A stretch of DNA of 39,706 bases, taken from positions 1 through 39,706 of the forward strand of contig JARGFT010000013.1 of the NCBI GenBank assembly GCA_029210645.1, in the 5' to 3' direction. Of this stretch, positions 24,092 through 33,254 are shown piece by piece (positions within the stretch are counted from its first letter, which is position 1; the number at the start of each line of letters is the position of its first letter). A program made the position numbers and the translations under genes. This DNA comes from Anaerosomatales bacterium. Its GTDB lineage: Bacteria; Actinomycetota; Coriobacteriia; Anaerosomatales; SLCP01. The notes under the pieces are model-generated. The model searched no databases and was not told where the DNA came from. It worked only from the letters and a program-made list of their open reading frames with translations.

Positions 24092-25078
24092 CTACCGCGC
24101 CTCATCGAGAGTCGCGAAACGGTAGCCACGGCTGCGCAGCTCGTCGATGGCTCGCGGGAGCGCCTCGGTGTTGCTCGACGACACGGAGTGCAGCAGCATG
24201 ATTGCGCCGGGATGCGCGCCGTCGATGATGCGCTGGTAGGTGACGTCGACCGGCGGCTGATCGTCCAGCAGCCAGTCACGGTGCGCGAAGCTCCACATCA
24301 CGCTCGTGTAGCCGAGCGAGCGCACCATACACAGTGTTCGCTCACTGTACTCGCCCCGCGGGGGCCGCTCGAAGCGCGCGAGTGCACGCCCGGTGACCTC
24401 GCGGTACCTCCGCTCCACCGCCCGGTACTCCTCTGCGAAGGCATCCGCATCGCCTGCCAGGGACGGCAGGGACGGATGGGTCTGCGTGTGATTGCCGACG
24501 AGGTGGCCCTCGGATGCCATGCGCCGCACGAGGCCCGGCTCGTCGCGGACGTAGGAGCCGCTCAGGAAGAACGTCGCCTTCACACCCTTGGAGCGCAGAG
24601 TCTCGAGGATGCGCCCGGTGAAACCGGCCTCATACCCCTGGTCGAAGGTGAGGTAGATGACCTTCTCGCGCGTCGGGACCCGCCACAGTGCCCCTTGACG
24701 CTGGACGATGGCGGCGACGTCCGAGGGGATCGTCGGCACGCTCCCGGTGCCGGACGCCTGGTACCACCACCCGCGCTTCGTGTTGCTCAGGCTGGCACAC
24801 TCGGAGGGCGACGGAGCCGGTGGAGGCGCCGGTCCGGGAGACGGCGCGGGCGTCGGCTCACCGGGCTCTGGCTCCGGGGTCGGAGCGGGCTCGCGCTCCG
24901 GGAACGGGTCGTCGGACAGGGGCGCAGGCTCAACCGGAATGTGCGGACGTTCCCTATCGGCCGGTGCCCACGGTGAGGTTGTCAGGCGCTCGGCCGAACC
25001 CACGCAGCCCGCCAGTGCGGTCGCCACCACGGTCGCACACACGACAACGGCTGCCACCCATGCGAGACGTCGCATCAT
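24092..25078 (-). CDS. PdaA-like polysaccharide deacetylase lipoprotein
   Basis: Lipoprotein signal with lipobox (ATALAGC, Cys near residue 24), then a Pro/Glu-rich spacer of about 70 residues that probably spans the wall. The C-terminal NodB domain shows YLTFDQGYEAGFT, KATFFLSGSYV and the metal site GNHTQTHPSLP, RPPRGEYSERTL and MWSFAHRDWLLDD. These match the delta-lactam-biosynthetic de-N-acetylase PdaA more closely than generic deacetylases; TFDQG has Gln where many enzymes have Asp. Expected activity is deacetylation of peptidoglycan muramic acid or a related polymer. GAGGTGA overlaps the end of rnr and precedes the ATG pair at 25078/25075; the last three bases of rnr are seven bases upstream. 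Confidence 0.9.
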   Translation of the reverse strand: MMRRLAWVAAVVVCATVVATALAGCVGSAERLTTSPWAPADRERPHIPVEPAPLSDDPFPEREPAPTPEPEPGEPTPAPSPGPAPPPAPSPSECASLSNTKRGWWYQASGTGSVPTIPSDVAAIVQRQGALWRVPTREKVIYLTFDQGYEAGFTGRILETLRSKGVKATFFLSGSYVRDEPGLVRRMASEGHLVGNHTQTHPSLPSLAGDADAFAEEYRAVERRYREVTGRALARFERPPRGEYSERTLCMVRSLGYTSVMWSFAHRDWLLDDQPPVDVTYQRIIDGAHPGAIMLLHSVSSSNTEALPRAIDELRSRGYRFATLDEAR

Positions 25079-25085
25079 ACTCACC

Positions 25086-27023
25086 TCATGCGGGCTCGAA
25101 ATCGATCCGTCCCTCGGCAACGATCACTCCGAGAATCCGCACGCGGATGCGCTCGCCGAGACGGTACGAACGCCTCCGCTCCTCGCCTACCAGCATGAAC
25201 CGTTCCGGTTCGAGATGGTAGTAGTCGTCGGTCATGGCGCTCACGTGAACCAGGCCCTCGGCGGTGTTGTCGAGCTGAACGAAGAGCCCGAAGGAGTGTA
25301 CCCCGGTGATCAGCCCCTCGAACACCTCGCCGACGTACTCCTCCATGAGCTGCGCGAGCTTGACCTGCACCGACGCGTCCTCGGCGGCCTCCGCCTCCCG
25401 CTCCATCGTCGAGCAGTGCTCGGCCAGCCACTCCAACTCCCCGGACATCGACGCTGTCGGCTCAGCGTCCAGCACGCCGGCGAGCTGCGCCCGCAGTAGC
25501 CGGTGGACAAGCAGATCCGGGTACCGGCGGATCGGGCTCGTGAAGTGGCAGTACGCCTCGCTCGCTAGCCCGAAGTGCGAGCCGAGGTAGTCGGTGTAGC
25601 GGGCGCGTTGAAGGGCACGCAGGAGCAGCGAGTTGATCAGCCGCTGCTCGGGTCTGCCGTGTGCGAAGTGGATGATGCGCTGAAAGGTGGCGGGCGAGGC
25701 CCCGTGGATGTCCTTAATCGGATAGTCGAACTCCTTGAGGATAACCGCCACCTGAGACAGCGCGTCGGCGTCGGGCTCCTCGTGGATCCGGTAGACCATC
25801 GGTGCGCCGGCCAGTGTCATGTGTCCCGCGACGACCTCGTTGGCCAGGATCATGGCCTCCTCGATCATGTTGGTGGCATCGGTGCGCTGACGAACCTTCA
25901 CCTCGACCGGCGTGATGTTGTCCTCGGCCAGGATGACCTTGGCTTCGACAGTCTCGAAGTCCAGCCCGCCCCGGGCCACTCGCCTCTCCCCGATCGCTTT
26001 GGCGATTCGGTGGAAGGAGCGAAGCAGCAGCTCACTCTCCTCGTCGGGGTACGGGTGCTCCCCGTCGAGGTGGGACTGCACGCTCTCGTAGTCGAAACGC
26101 CGGTCCGAGCGGATGACCGAGGGGGTGAGCCGGTACGACTCGACCACGGCGTCCGGAGAGAGGTCCATGATTACCGAGAAGGCGAGGCGGTCCTCGCCGG
26201 GGTTGAGCGAGCAGATCTCGTTCGACAGCTTCTCGGGTAGCATCGGCAGCACCCGGTCGACGAGGTAGACGCTCGTTGAGCGTCGGCGTGCCTCGCGATC
26301 GATCGCCGAGTCCCACGGCACGTAGTGCGAGACGTCGGCGATGTGCACTCCGAGGCGGATGCGCCCGTCAACGTGCTCGAGTGTGATCGCGTCGTCGAAG
26401 TCGCGCGCGTCGACGGGATCGATGGTGACGGTGAAAACGTCGCGTAGATCGGCGCGATCGCCAGCCGCAAGCGCGCGGTCGATGTCGATCCGCTCGGCAG
26501 CGGCCTCGGCCAGGGCCTCCTCCGGAAACGAGGTGCTCAGCCCGTGCTCGCGGATGATGACCTCGATCTCGAGTCCAGGCTCGCCTTCCCTCCCGAGGAT
26601 CTCCTCGACCACGCCCTGGGCCGCGTTGCGCCGGGAAGGGTAGGCGGTCAGGCGTGCCACGACCACGTCACCGTCTGTGGCGCCTGCGAACTCCCGGGAC
26701 CCGACGAACACCTCGGTGCGGATGCGCGGATCGGAGGGAACGACGATGCCGACCTTGCCGTGCCGCTCGAACCGGCCCACCACCGTCTCGTTCGCTCGCT
26801 CGATCACCTTGACCACGACGCCCGAACGGCCCTGCTTGCCGCGTACCGTGTTCACCCGCACGCCGACGACGTCGCGGTGCATGGCACCGGCGATGTCGCG
26901 CGAAGCGACGTAGATATCGCCCGCCTCGGCCTGGACGAACCCGTATCCGCGGCGATTGATCGTGATGCGACCGACGGTCAGTCCGCCCTTGCGGGCCTTC
27001 TCTACGCGCTTTCTGCGGGCCAC
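25086..27023 (-). CDS. rnr: Ribonuclease R (RNB-family exoribonuclease)
   Basis: Processive 3'-5' exoribonuclease of 645 residues, shorter than the 813 of E. coli RNase R because the N-terminal helix-turn-helix region is reduced. A basic start (MARRKRVEKARK) leads to cold-shock-like RNA-binding segments (RGYGFVQAEAGDIYV). The RNB catalytic domain has IDPVDARDFDDAITLEH, whose Asp residues bind magnesium, and GVHIADVSHYVPWDS. The S1 domain at the C-terminus contains GVHSFGLFVQLDNTAEGLVH. RNase R cooperates with SmpB and tmRNA in stalled-mRNA decay, in line with the nearby smpB and ssrA. Start is GTG with AGGAGG four bases upstream. Confidence 0.96.
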   Translation of the reverse strand: MARRKRVEKARKGGLTVGRITINRRGYGFVQAEAGDIYVASRDIAGAMHRDVVGVRVNTVRGKQGRSGVVVKVIERANETVVGRFERHGKVGIVVPSDPRIRTEVFVGSREFAGATDGDVVVARLTAYPSRRNAAQGVVEEILGREGEPGLEIEVIIREHGLSTSFPEEALAEAAAERIDIDRALAAGDRADLRDVFTVTIDPVDARDFDDAITLEHVDGRIRLGVHIADVSHYVPWDSAIDREARRRSTSVYLVDRVLPMLPEKLSNEICSLNPGEDRLAFSVIMDLSPDAVVESYRLTPSVIRSDRRFDYESVQSHLDGEHPYPDEESELLLRSFHRIAKAIGERRVARGGLDFETVEAKVILAEDNITPVEVKVRQRTDATNMIEEAMILANEVVAGHMTLAGAPMVYRIHEEPDADALSQVAVILKEFDYPIKDIHGASPATFQRIIHFAHGRPEQRLINSLLLRALQRARYTDYLGSHFGLASEAYCHFTSPIRRYPDLLVHRLLRAQLAGVLDAEPTASMSGELEWLAEHCSTMEREAEAAEDASVQVKLAQLMEEYVGEVFEGLITGVHSFGLFVQLDNTAEGLVHVSAMTDDYYHLEPERFMLVGEERRRSYRLGERIRVRILGVIVAEGRIDFEPA

Positions 27024-27078
27024 GAAACCTCCTCAGCCGATTATGTGAAGCGTACCCCACCGCGGGTCGTCCGGCGTT

Positions 27079-27107
27079 TTGACCGCCTCGCAGAACCGTT
27101 GTATGCT
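27079..27107 (+). promoter_or_regulatory. Promoter of the small plus-strand gene
   Basis: TTGACC (27079-27084) and TATGCT (27102-27107) are 17 bases apart. Start near 27114, about 26 bases before the ATG at 27140. Confidence 0.65.
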
Positions 27108-27139
27108 TCGATGCCATCCACAATCCTGGAGTACGCCAC

Positions 27140-27562
27140 ATGGAACCCACCCGACCGCTCGCCCCCTGCTTCATCGGCAGCGGAACCATATCCCATCCAC
27201 GCGACATGATCCGCGCTCTGGAGACTCTCGAAAGCCTCGAATTCGTCTACGAACTCGACGGGGCGGTGATTTCCTCCGGTGACGCCACGCTCGTCAAGCT
27301 GATGGCCGATCCCGACTCGGCGACGATGGCAGTGAACGGCTGTCTCTTCCTCAACGTCGCGAGCTTCCGTTACCTGGACTTCGAGACCGACGAAGAGGGC
27401 CGGTGCACGGTGCGCCTCTACGGCGACGGCAGTTTGCTGGCGCTTCGCACCGCCCCGGATGCCGAGGGCGGCGTGACCACGGGTCAGATGCGCCTGATCG
27501 AAGACGCGGAGTTCAGCCTCTCGGAGCTCGTACTGGCCGAGGACGAGGACGAAGACGAGTAA
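27140..27562 (+). CDS. Hypothetical acidic protein
   Basis: 140 residues with no family I recognise. GGAG lies eight bases before the ATG, and a good promoter precedes it, so I believe it is real. It is predicted to be cytoplasmic, with a mixed helix and strand pattern (MIRALETLESLEFVYELDGA, then GCLFLNVASFRYLDFETD) and a strongly acidic C-terminal tail ending in DEDEDE. It points toward the end of ctpA, and rnr is divergent from it. The name hypothetical is all I can support; the fold might be a small ligand-binding domain. Confidence 0.8.
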   Translation: MEPTRPLAPCFIGSGTISHPRDMIRALETLESLEFVYELDGAVISSGDATLVKLMADPDSATMAVNGCLFLNVASFRYLDFETDEEGRCTVRLYGDGSLLALRTAPDAEGGVTTGQMRLIEDAEFSLSELVLAEDEDEDE

Positions 27563-27600
27563 CGAGGCCCGGCTCCCCGGCTCGCAGCAGTCGTTCGCGG

Positions 27601-28791
27601 CTACCGAGCCGCGCGCTGCGCCTCCTCGATTGCCCGCTGCAGCTGGATGTCGGTCGAATCGTCCGCCTGATCGGCAAGTTCCATCTCCACGACCACGTCG
27701 GGCGCCAACCCCACGCCATCGATGACGCGGCTCTGCGGCGTCAGGTAGTGAGCGATGGTGAACTTCACGCCTCCACCCCAACTGAGCTGCTCAACCGTCT
27801 GCACGCTCCCCTTGCCAAACGTCTGCTCGCCCATGAGCGTGGCGCGCCCGTAGTCCTGCAGCGCACCGGCGAGCACCTCGCTCGCCGAAGCCGAGTTACC
27901 GTTGACGAGCAACACGAGCGGCGCCCCCGTAACGGTGCCGGGCCTCGCGCGCTGCTCGGTCTGGGGGCGGTCACGCTCCTCGACGCGCACGATCACGCCG
28001 TCCTCGATGAAGAGCGAGGCCACCTCGACTGCCGAACTCAGCAGGCCGCCGGGGTTGTCACGCAAGTCCAGCACAAACGAGGTGGCGCCCTCGGCCTCGA
28101 GCTCGGCGATCTCTTCGGTGAGGTCCTCGGCGGACTTCTGGTTGAAGGTGAGCAGTCTCAAGTAGCCGACCTCGTCGTCGACCATGCGCGACATGACGTT
28201 CGGGATGTCGATCTGGGCACGGGTGATCGTGAACATGACGAGTTCGTCCTCGTCGGCACGGCGCACACCGAGTTCGACCTCCGTGCCCTCGGGGCCGCGC
28301 ACGCGCGTCACGACCTCGTCGATGTCCCAGCGATCGCGCGACTCGCCGTCGATCGAGACGATCCCGTCTTCGGCCTGCAGACCGGCCGCCTCAGCGGGCG
28401 TGCCCTCCATGACCGACACCACGTAGACGATGCCATCGCGCTCGGCGATGTTGATGCCGACGCCGAAGAACTCGCCCCCGGCTTGCTCGTTGAAGTAGTC
28501 GAAGTGTTTCTCATCGAGATAGGCGGCGTACGGGTCGTCGAGCGATTCGAGCAACCCGCGCACAGAACCCGCGGTCATCGAATCCTCGCTCGAGGGAGTG
28601 AGCGCCTCGCGCTCGAGAAGCCGGCGGACCTCGTCGACACGGTTGCCGATGTTGGGTCCGGGCTCGGGCACGGTGCGGAACCACCCCGACCAATCAACGG
28701 TCTGGTCGAAGATGACCCCGCCGAGGAACGCCGCGGCGAGGACCATGAGCCCGACGAGCGTCAGAGCGATATAGGTACCGGCACGCTTCAT
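27601..28791 (-). CDS. ctpA: S41-family carboxyl-terminal processing protease
   Basis: Membrane-anchored periplasm-side serine protease of 396 residues. An N-terminal transmembrane segment (YIALTLVGLMVLAAAFLGG) precedes a PDZ domain (EFFGVGINIAERDGIVYV, GLQAEDGIVSIDGES) and the S41 catalytic domain with LDLRDNPGGLL, the nucleophile Ser in VNGNSASASEVLAGAL and the general-base Lys in TFGKGSVQTV. CtpA next to ftsE and ftsX is a recurring arrangement in Gram-positives and suggests wall-hydrolase regulation, though the target is unknown. It starts after a gap of 37 bases from ftsX. Confidence 0.95.
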   Translation of the reverse strand: MKRAGTYIALTLVGLMVLAAAFLGGVIFDQTVDWSGWFRTVPEPGPNIGNRVDEVRRLLEREALTPSSEDSMTAGSVRGLLESLDDPYAAYLDEKHFDYFNEQAGGEFFGVGINIAERDGIVYVVSVMEGTPAEAAGLQAEDGIVSIDGESRDRWDIDEVVTRVRGPEGTEVELGVRRADEDELVMFTITRAQIDIPNVMSRMVDDEVGYLRLLTFNQKSAEDLTEEIAELEAEGATSFVLDLRDNPGGLLSSAVEVASLFIEDGVIVRVEERDRPQTEQRARPGTVTGAPLVLLVNGNSASASEVLAGALQDYGRATLMGEQTFGKGSVQTVEQLSWGGGVKFTIAHYLTPQSRVIDGVGLAPDVVVEMELADQADDSTDIQLQRAIEEAQRAAR

Positions 28792-28828
28792 CAGTGGTCC
28801 GTTCTCATGTGATAGCCCGCGAGCGGGA

Positions 28829-29743
28829 TCAGACCTTCAGGTATCGCCGGAGGGCGAAGCCCGCGCCGAGAAGTCCGATGACGACACCGGCCACTACGAG
28901 GACGAGCGCGAGCTGGATCATCATGCCTGCAGCGATGTCGACGGGCAGGAAGAGCACTGCTTCCTGCAGTCTCGGCAGCACGGCGGCCTGAACCGCGACG
29001 ATCGTGAGGATCGCGAGTGCGGCACCGAGCAGACTTTGCATCACTCCCTCGAGGAGGAAGGGCGCGCGGATGAACCAGTTCGACGCGCCAACGAGGCGCA
29101 TGATGCCGATCTCCTTGCGCCGCGAGTAGATGGCGAGTCGGATCGTGTTGTTGATGAAAATGAGGCTTACCACGGCGAGCATCGCAACGAAGACGACACC
29201 GATGAGGCGGATGATTCGCGTGAAAGCGAAGAGCCGGTCGACGATCTGCTGCCCGTACTTCAGGGACTCCTCCGGCTCGTCCGGCCGGTCGCAGATCTTC
29301 AGGAAGGTCTCGTTGGCCTTGATCTTGCCGACCATCTCCTCGACCTGCCGCGGGTCGGTCAGCGTCACGTCGAGCGAGGCCGGCAGCGGGTTCTCGCGGA
29401 TGTTCTCGACGATCTCGGGGCTGCCCGCCATCTCCTCCTTGAAGCGCTCGAGCGCGTCTTCCTTGGAAACGTAGTTGACCGTGTCGACCATCTCATCGGC
29501 CAGCAGCCAGCCCTGAAGCGCCTCGACGTCCTCGGTCGCGGCTCCGTCTTTGAGAAAGATCTGGATGGAGACCTTGTCCTCCACCGACTGCACGATCTCG
29601 GAGACGATCACTCCGAGCACCATCGAGACGCCGACGAGCAGGAGCGACAGGTAGATGGTGATGACCGCGCCGAGGCTCATCACCCAGTTGCGGCGGAAGT
29701 TGAGAACCGACTCCCGGAGGAAGTACCCGACGTTAATCGCCAT
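28829..29743 (-). CDS. ftsX: Cell division protein FtsX
   Basis: Membrane partner of FtsE, 304 residues. A first membrane helix ([20 protein letters not shown]) is followed by a large extracytoplasmic domain of about 120 residues ([20 protein letters not shown]), then three C-terminal helices with [20 protein letters not shown] and the [13 protein letters not shown] motif of FtsX/MacB proteins. The complex activates peptidoglycan hydrolases at the division site. Its ATG overlaps ftsE by 11 bases. Confidence 0.97.
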   Translation of the reverse strand: MAINVGYFLRESVLNFRRNWVMSLGAVITIYLSLLLVGVSMVLGVIVSEIVQSVEDKVSIQIFLKDGAATEDVEALQGWLLADEMVDTVNYVSKEDALERFKEEMAGSPEIVENIRENPLPASLDVTLTDPRQVEEMVGKIKANETFLKICDRPDEPEESLKYGQQIVDRLFAFTRIIRLIGVVFVAMLAVVSLIFINNTIRLAIYSRRKEIGIMRLVGASNWFIRAPFLLEGVMQSLLGAALAILTIVAVQAAVLPRLQEAVLFLPVDIAAGMMIQLALVLVVAGVVIGLLGAGFALRRYLKV

Positions 29744-30419
29744 ACCCGTACACCCCCCGGTGCTGGTCGCGGATGATGTGACCGCTCTCGAGTGCGATGA
29801 CGCGCTTGCGCATCGAGTCGACCATCTCGCGGTCGTGCGTGGCCACCAGCACGGTGGTGCCGGTCTTGTTGATGCGGTTGAAGAGACTCATGATGCCGAG
29901 CGACGTTGCCGGGTCGAGGTTGCCGGTCGGCTCGTCGGCAAGCAGGATCGGCGGCCTGTTGACAAAGGCGCGGGCGATCGACACCCGCTGCTGCTCGCCA
30001 CCGGACAGCTCATCGGGGTAGGATTCCATCTTGTCCTCGAGGCCCACGAGACGCAGCACCTCGGGCACCTGGGTGCGGATGACGTGCTTGGAGCGCCCGA
30101 TGACCTCGAGCGCGAAGGCCACGTTCTCGTAGGAGGTCTTGTTGGGGAGCAGCTTGAAGTCCTGGAAGACGCAGCCGATGTTACGGCGCAGGTAGGGCAC
30201 CTTCCAGTTCTTGAGGCGCACGATGTCCTGCCCCGCGATGATGATCTGACCCCTCGTGGGGAGCAGCTCACGCTGCAGGAGACGGATGAAGGTCGACTTG
30301 CCCGAGCCCGAGTGGCCTACAAGAAAGACGAACTCGCCCGCCTCGATCTCAACATTCACTTCAGCCAGTGCCGGCTCGTCCGGCACGTAGTACTTCTCTA
30401 CGCCGCGCATCGAAATCAT
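29733..30419 (-). CDS. ftsE: Cell division ATP-binding protein FtsE
   Basis: ABC ATPase of the FtsEX complex, about 228 residues. Walker [11 protein letters not shown] loop [12 protein letters not shown], signature [15 protein letters not shown], Walker [13 protein letters not shown] and switch His in [10 protein letters not shown] are all intact. I chose the ATG at 30419 ([11 protein letters not shown]) by family alignment; the ATG at 30431 adds four residues, and neither has a strong ribosome site. No clear promoter is seen in the 130 bases upstream, although TTGACG occurs at about 30487. Confidence 0.96.
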   Translation of the reverse strand: MISMRGVEKYYVPDEPALAEVNVEIEAGEFVFLVGHSGSGKSTFIRLLQRELLPTRGQIIIAGQDIVRLKNWKVPYLRRNIGCVFQDFKLLPNKTSYENVAFALEVIGRSKHVIRTQVPEVLRLVGLEDKMESYPDELSGGEQQRVSIARAFVNRPPILLADEPTGNLDPATSLGIMSLFNRINKTGTTVLVATHDREMVDSMRKRVIALESGHIIRDQHRGVYGYGD

Positions 30420-30562
30420 GGCACGCACCATTCTGTGGTGACAGGTCAGAGGTTACAGGGAGGCGAACGCCCCCCACCCAAACGTCAATGTTAGCAAAGC
30501 AGAGACCCTGGACGCCGCCCGTAGATCTTCGTCACGAAAGCTCCACGCCGGCACTGCCGGGG

Positions 30563-31501
30563 TCACGACCGCCTGTGTAGCACCTCCCGTGCCGCTTCTG
30601 CAACGTGGTGTGCCGTCAGACCGAAGTGCGCCATCAGCTCCTCGGGCTCTCCCGACGTGCCGAAGACGTCGCGCACGCCCACGCGCGCGAACGGCACGGG
30701 TGCCCGCTCGCCCAGCACCTCGGCCACCGCCGATCCCAGACCGCCGATGATCGAGTGCTCCTCGCACGCGACCACCGCGCCGGTCTTGGCTGCCGATACC
30801 GCGATGGTCGCAGCATCGATCGGCTTGACCGTCGCGACGTCTATGACCTCGGCTGAGACCCCGTCGCCGGCGAGGAGCTCGGCTGCGGCCAGCGCACGCT
30901 CGACCATGACCCCGCAGGCCGCGAGTGTCACGTCACTTCCCTGCCGCACGACGTAGGCCTTACCCAGCTCGAAGCTGAAGCTCTCGTCGTAAACGGCGGG
31001 GATCGCCGCTCGACCGAGACGGATGTAGAAGGGTCCCGGGGTGGCCGCGGCGAGCCTGAGCGCCTCGCCTGCGGCGAAGTAGTCAGCCGGAACGAGCACC
31101 CGCATGCCGGGAAGCACTCGCATGAGTGCGATGTCCTCGAGCATCTGGTGACTGCCGCCATCGGGGCCGACCGTGATGCCCGAGTGCGTTGGCGCGAGCT
31201 TCACATCCAGCTCCGAGTAGCACACGGTGTTGCGCACCTGGTCGTAGGCGCGACCGGTGGCGAAGACCGCGAACGAGCCCGTGAACGCGATCTTGCCCGC
31301 CACCGCCAGTCCGGCCGCCACGTTGATCATGTTCTGCTCGGCAATGCCGGCGTTGAAGAAGCGCTCCGGGTACGCATCGGCAAACGTCGCCGTCGTGGTC
31401 GACTTGGAAAGGTCGGCCTCGACCGCCACAACGTCCAGACCCTCGTCGGCCAGCTGGACCAGCGTGGCTCCAAACGCCTCACGGGTTGCTCGCTTGCTCA
31501 C
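30563..31501 (-). CDS. Transketolase, C-terminal subunit
   Basis: 312 residues. Pyrimidine-binding and C-terminal domains of a two-gene transketolase. FFNAGIAEQNMINVAAGLA carries the catalytic Glu of the pyrimidine domain, TGSFAVFATGRAYDQVRN is the second conserved segment, and the last third (VEVIDVATVKPIDAATI-like region and CEEHSIIGGLGSAVAEVLGE) is the C-terminal domain. Split transketolases are usual in Firmicutes, archaea and some actinobacteria. It overlaps the N-terminal subunit by four bases. The pair serves the pentose phosphate pathway. Confidence 0.95.
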   Translation of the reverse strand: MSKRATREAFGATLVQLADEGLDVVAVEADLSKSTTTATFADAYPERFFNAGIAEQNMINVAAGLAVAGKIAFTGSFAVFATGRAYDQVRNTVCYSELDVKLAPTHSGITVGPDGGSHQMLEDIALMRVLPGMRVLVPADYFAAGEALRLAAATPGPFYIRLGRAAIPAVYDESFSFELGKAYVVRQGSDVTLAACGVMVERALAAAELLAGDGVSAEVIDVATVKPIDAATIAVSAAKTGAVVACEEHSIIGGLGSAVAEVLGERAPVPFARVGVRDVFGTSGEPEELMAHFGLTAHHVAEAAREVLHRRS

Positions 31502-32355
31502 AGGGAGGCCCCCTTCTCCTCGAGCGCGGCTTGCAGCTCACGCAGTGCCACCTCGGTCTCCTCGATTGACGGTGCCTTACCGTGCCATCCGGCTTCGTCC
31601 TCCATGAACGACACGCCCCGGCCCTTGACGGTGCTGGCGACCACCACTCCCGGGCGGCCCGACACCGCCCTGACCCGGGTGATCGAATCGATGATGCCCT
31701 CGATGTCGTGACCGTCACACGTGGCGACCTCCCATCCGAAGGCAGCGAACTTCGCCTCGATCTCGCCCAAACACATGACTTCCGAGCATGCTCCGTCGAT
31801 CTGCAGACCGTTGCGATCGACGATCGCGACGAGGTTGTCGAGGCTCTTGTGCGCGGCGAACATAGCCGCCTCCCAGACCTGACCTTCCTGGCACTCACCG
31901 TCACCGAGCAGGCAGTAGACGCTGCGCTCGTCTTCCTTCTCCGGATTCAGGCCGAGCGCGATTCCGCACGCGATCGAGAGTCCCTGGCCGAGCGAACCGG
32001 TCGAGACCTCCACACCCGGCGTCTTCTTGCTGTCGGGATGCCCCTGGAGCAACGAGCCGAGTTTGCGAAGCGTCACCAGGTGCTCGCGGCCGAAGTACCC
32101 CGCCTCGGAGAGAGCCGCGTAGAGCACGGGTGCGGCGTGGCCCTTAGAGAGCACGAACCGGTCGCGCTCGGGCGCATCGGGGTGCGCCGGGTCGTGCTTC
32201 ATGATGCCGAAGTACAGCGTCGCGACGATGTCTGCCGCCGAGAGCGACCCGCCGGGATGGCCGGAGCCTGCTGCTGCGATCATCTCGACGATGTCGTAGC
32301 GCATGCGTGCGGCCTTCATCTCGATGGCCTGGGTGTCGATCGCGTTCGGGTTCAT
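31498..32355 (-). CDS. Transketolase, N-terminal subunit
   Basis: 285 residues. Thiamine diphosphate-binding half of the split enzyme, pairing with the product of the next gene. GSGHPGGSLSAADIVATLYF and STGSLGQGLSIACGIALG are family signatures, and LLGDGECQEGQVWEA with DRNGLQIDG forms the GDG-N cofactor motif that binds magnesium and diphosphate. Its ATG overlaps the stop of the YitT gene by four bases. Confidence 0.96.
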   Translation of the reverse strand: MNPNAIDTQAIEMKAARMRYDIVEMIAAAGSGHPGGSLSAADIVATLYFGIMKHDPAHPDAPERDRFVLSKGHAAPVLYAALSEAGYFGREHLVTLRKLGSLLQGHPDSKKTPGVEVSTGSLGQGLSIACGIALGLNPEKEDERSVYCLLGDGECQEGQVWEAAMFAAHKSLDNLVAIVDRNGLQIDGACSEVMCLGEIEAKFAAFGWEVATCDGHDIEGIIDSITRVRAVSGRPGVVVASTVKGRGVSFMEDEAGWHGKAPSIEETEVALRELQAALEEKGASL

Positions 32356-33254
32356 CGCACTCCCATCTCTTTGAATCCCTCTCCGATGGCCTCGTGGACA
32401 TCGGAGATTATCAGCAGGGCTCGCGGGTCGATCGTGCTCACGATCTGCTTGAGATCGTCGATCTCTTTGCGCGACACGACCGTGAAGACCATCTCGCGCG
32501 GATCACCCGAGTACATGCCCCTCGCAGCCAGGGCGGTCGCTCCGCGCCCGAGGTCCTTCATGATCGCATCGCCGATGAGCGCGCTGTGCTCGGACACGAT
32601 GAATGCCGCCTTCTCGACCCGCAATCCCTCCAGCACCAGGTCGATGGTCGCCCCCATCACGAAGACCGCAACCGCTCCGTAGAGCGCGAGCTCGGGGCCG
32701 AACTTCACACCGGCAAGCAGAATGACGAACGCATCGACGGCCAGCAGCAGCTGACCCTGCCCGAGCGAGATCTTGCGTGAGAGCAGTTGGGCGACGATGT
32801 CGGTCCCACCGGTGGTTCCGCCTGCCTTGAACACCATGCCCATGCCCAGACCCGAGAGCGCACCGCCGTAGAGGGCTGCAAGCAGGTAGTCGCCCTCGGC
32901 AAGGTGCGGGGTGATGGGCGCCAGGACGTCGATGAAGAACGACAGGACAACGATGCCGTAGATGGTCTTTGCCGCGTAGCGCCATCCGCGAGCACGCAGG
33001 GCGATGGCTAGCAACACGATGTTCATCACGAGCATCTGCAGACCGACCGGCAGCGTCACGCCGAGGTCTTGTGCCGTATAGAAGAGCACGGTCGCCAGAC
33101 CGGACACCCCACCGGCCGCGAGGCGGTTCGGGATGAGGAAGGCGTTCAGCGACCAGGCGGTGAGCAGGAGGCCCACGGTGATCAAAAGGTACGTGCGCAC
33201 CGGCCGGTGCCGCAGCACCTTACCCGGCGTTATCCGTCGCAGGCGGAAGACCAT
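32352..33254 (-). CDS. YitT-family membrane protein
   Basis: 300 residues with five or six transmembrane helices and a C-terminal DUF2179 domain. Characteristic segments are NAFLIPNRLAAGGVSGLATV, GGALSGLGMGMVFKAGGTTGG (a conserved loop) and, after the last helix, the soluble part FTVVSRKEIDDLKQIVSTID. YitT proteins are of unknown biochemical function. The ATG at 33254 shares one base with the PHP stop (TGATG), so it is translationally coupled. The longer frame upstream overlaps that gene and is shadow. Confidence 0.92.
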   Translation of the reverse strand: MVFRLRRITPGKVLRHRPVRTYLLITVGLLLTAWSLNAFLIPNRLAAGGVSGLATVLFYTAQDLGVTLPVGLQMLVMNIVLLAIALRARGWRYAAKTIYGIVVLSFFIDVLAPITPHLAEGDYLLAALYGGALSGLGMGMVFKAGGTTGGTDIVAQLLSRKISLGQGQLLLAVDAFVILLAGVKFGPELALYGAVAVFVMGATIDLVLEGLRVEKAAFIVSEHSALIGDAIMKDLGRGATALAARGMYSGDPREMVFTVVSRKEIDDLKQIVSTIDPRALLIISDVHEAIGEGFKEMGVR

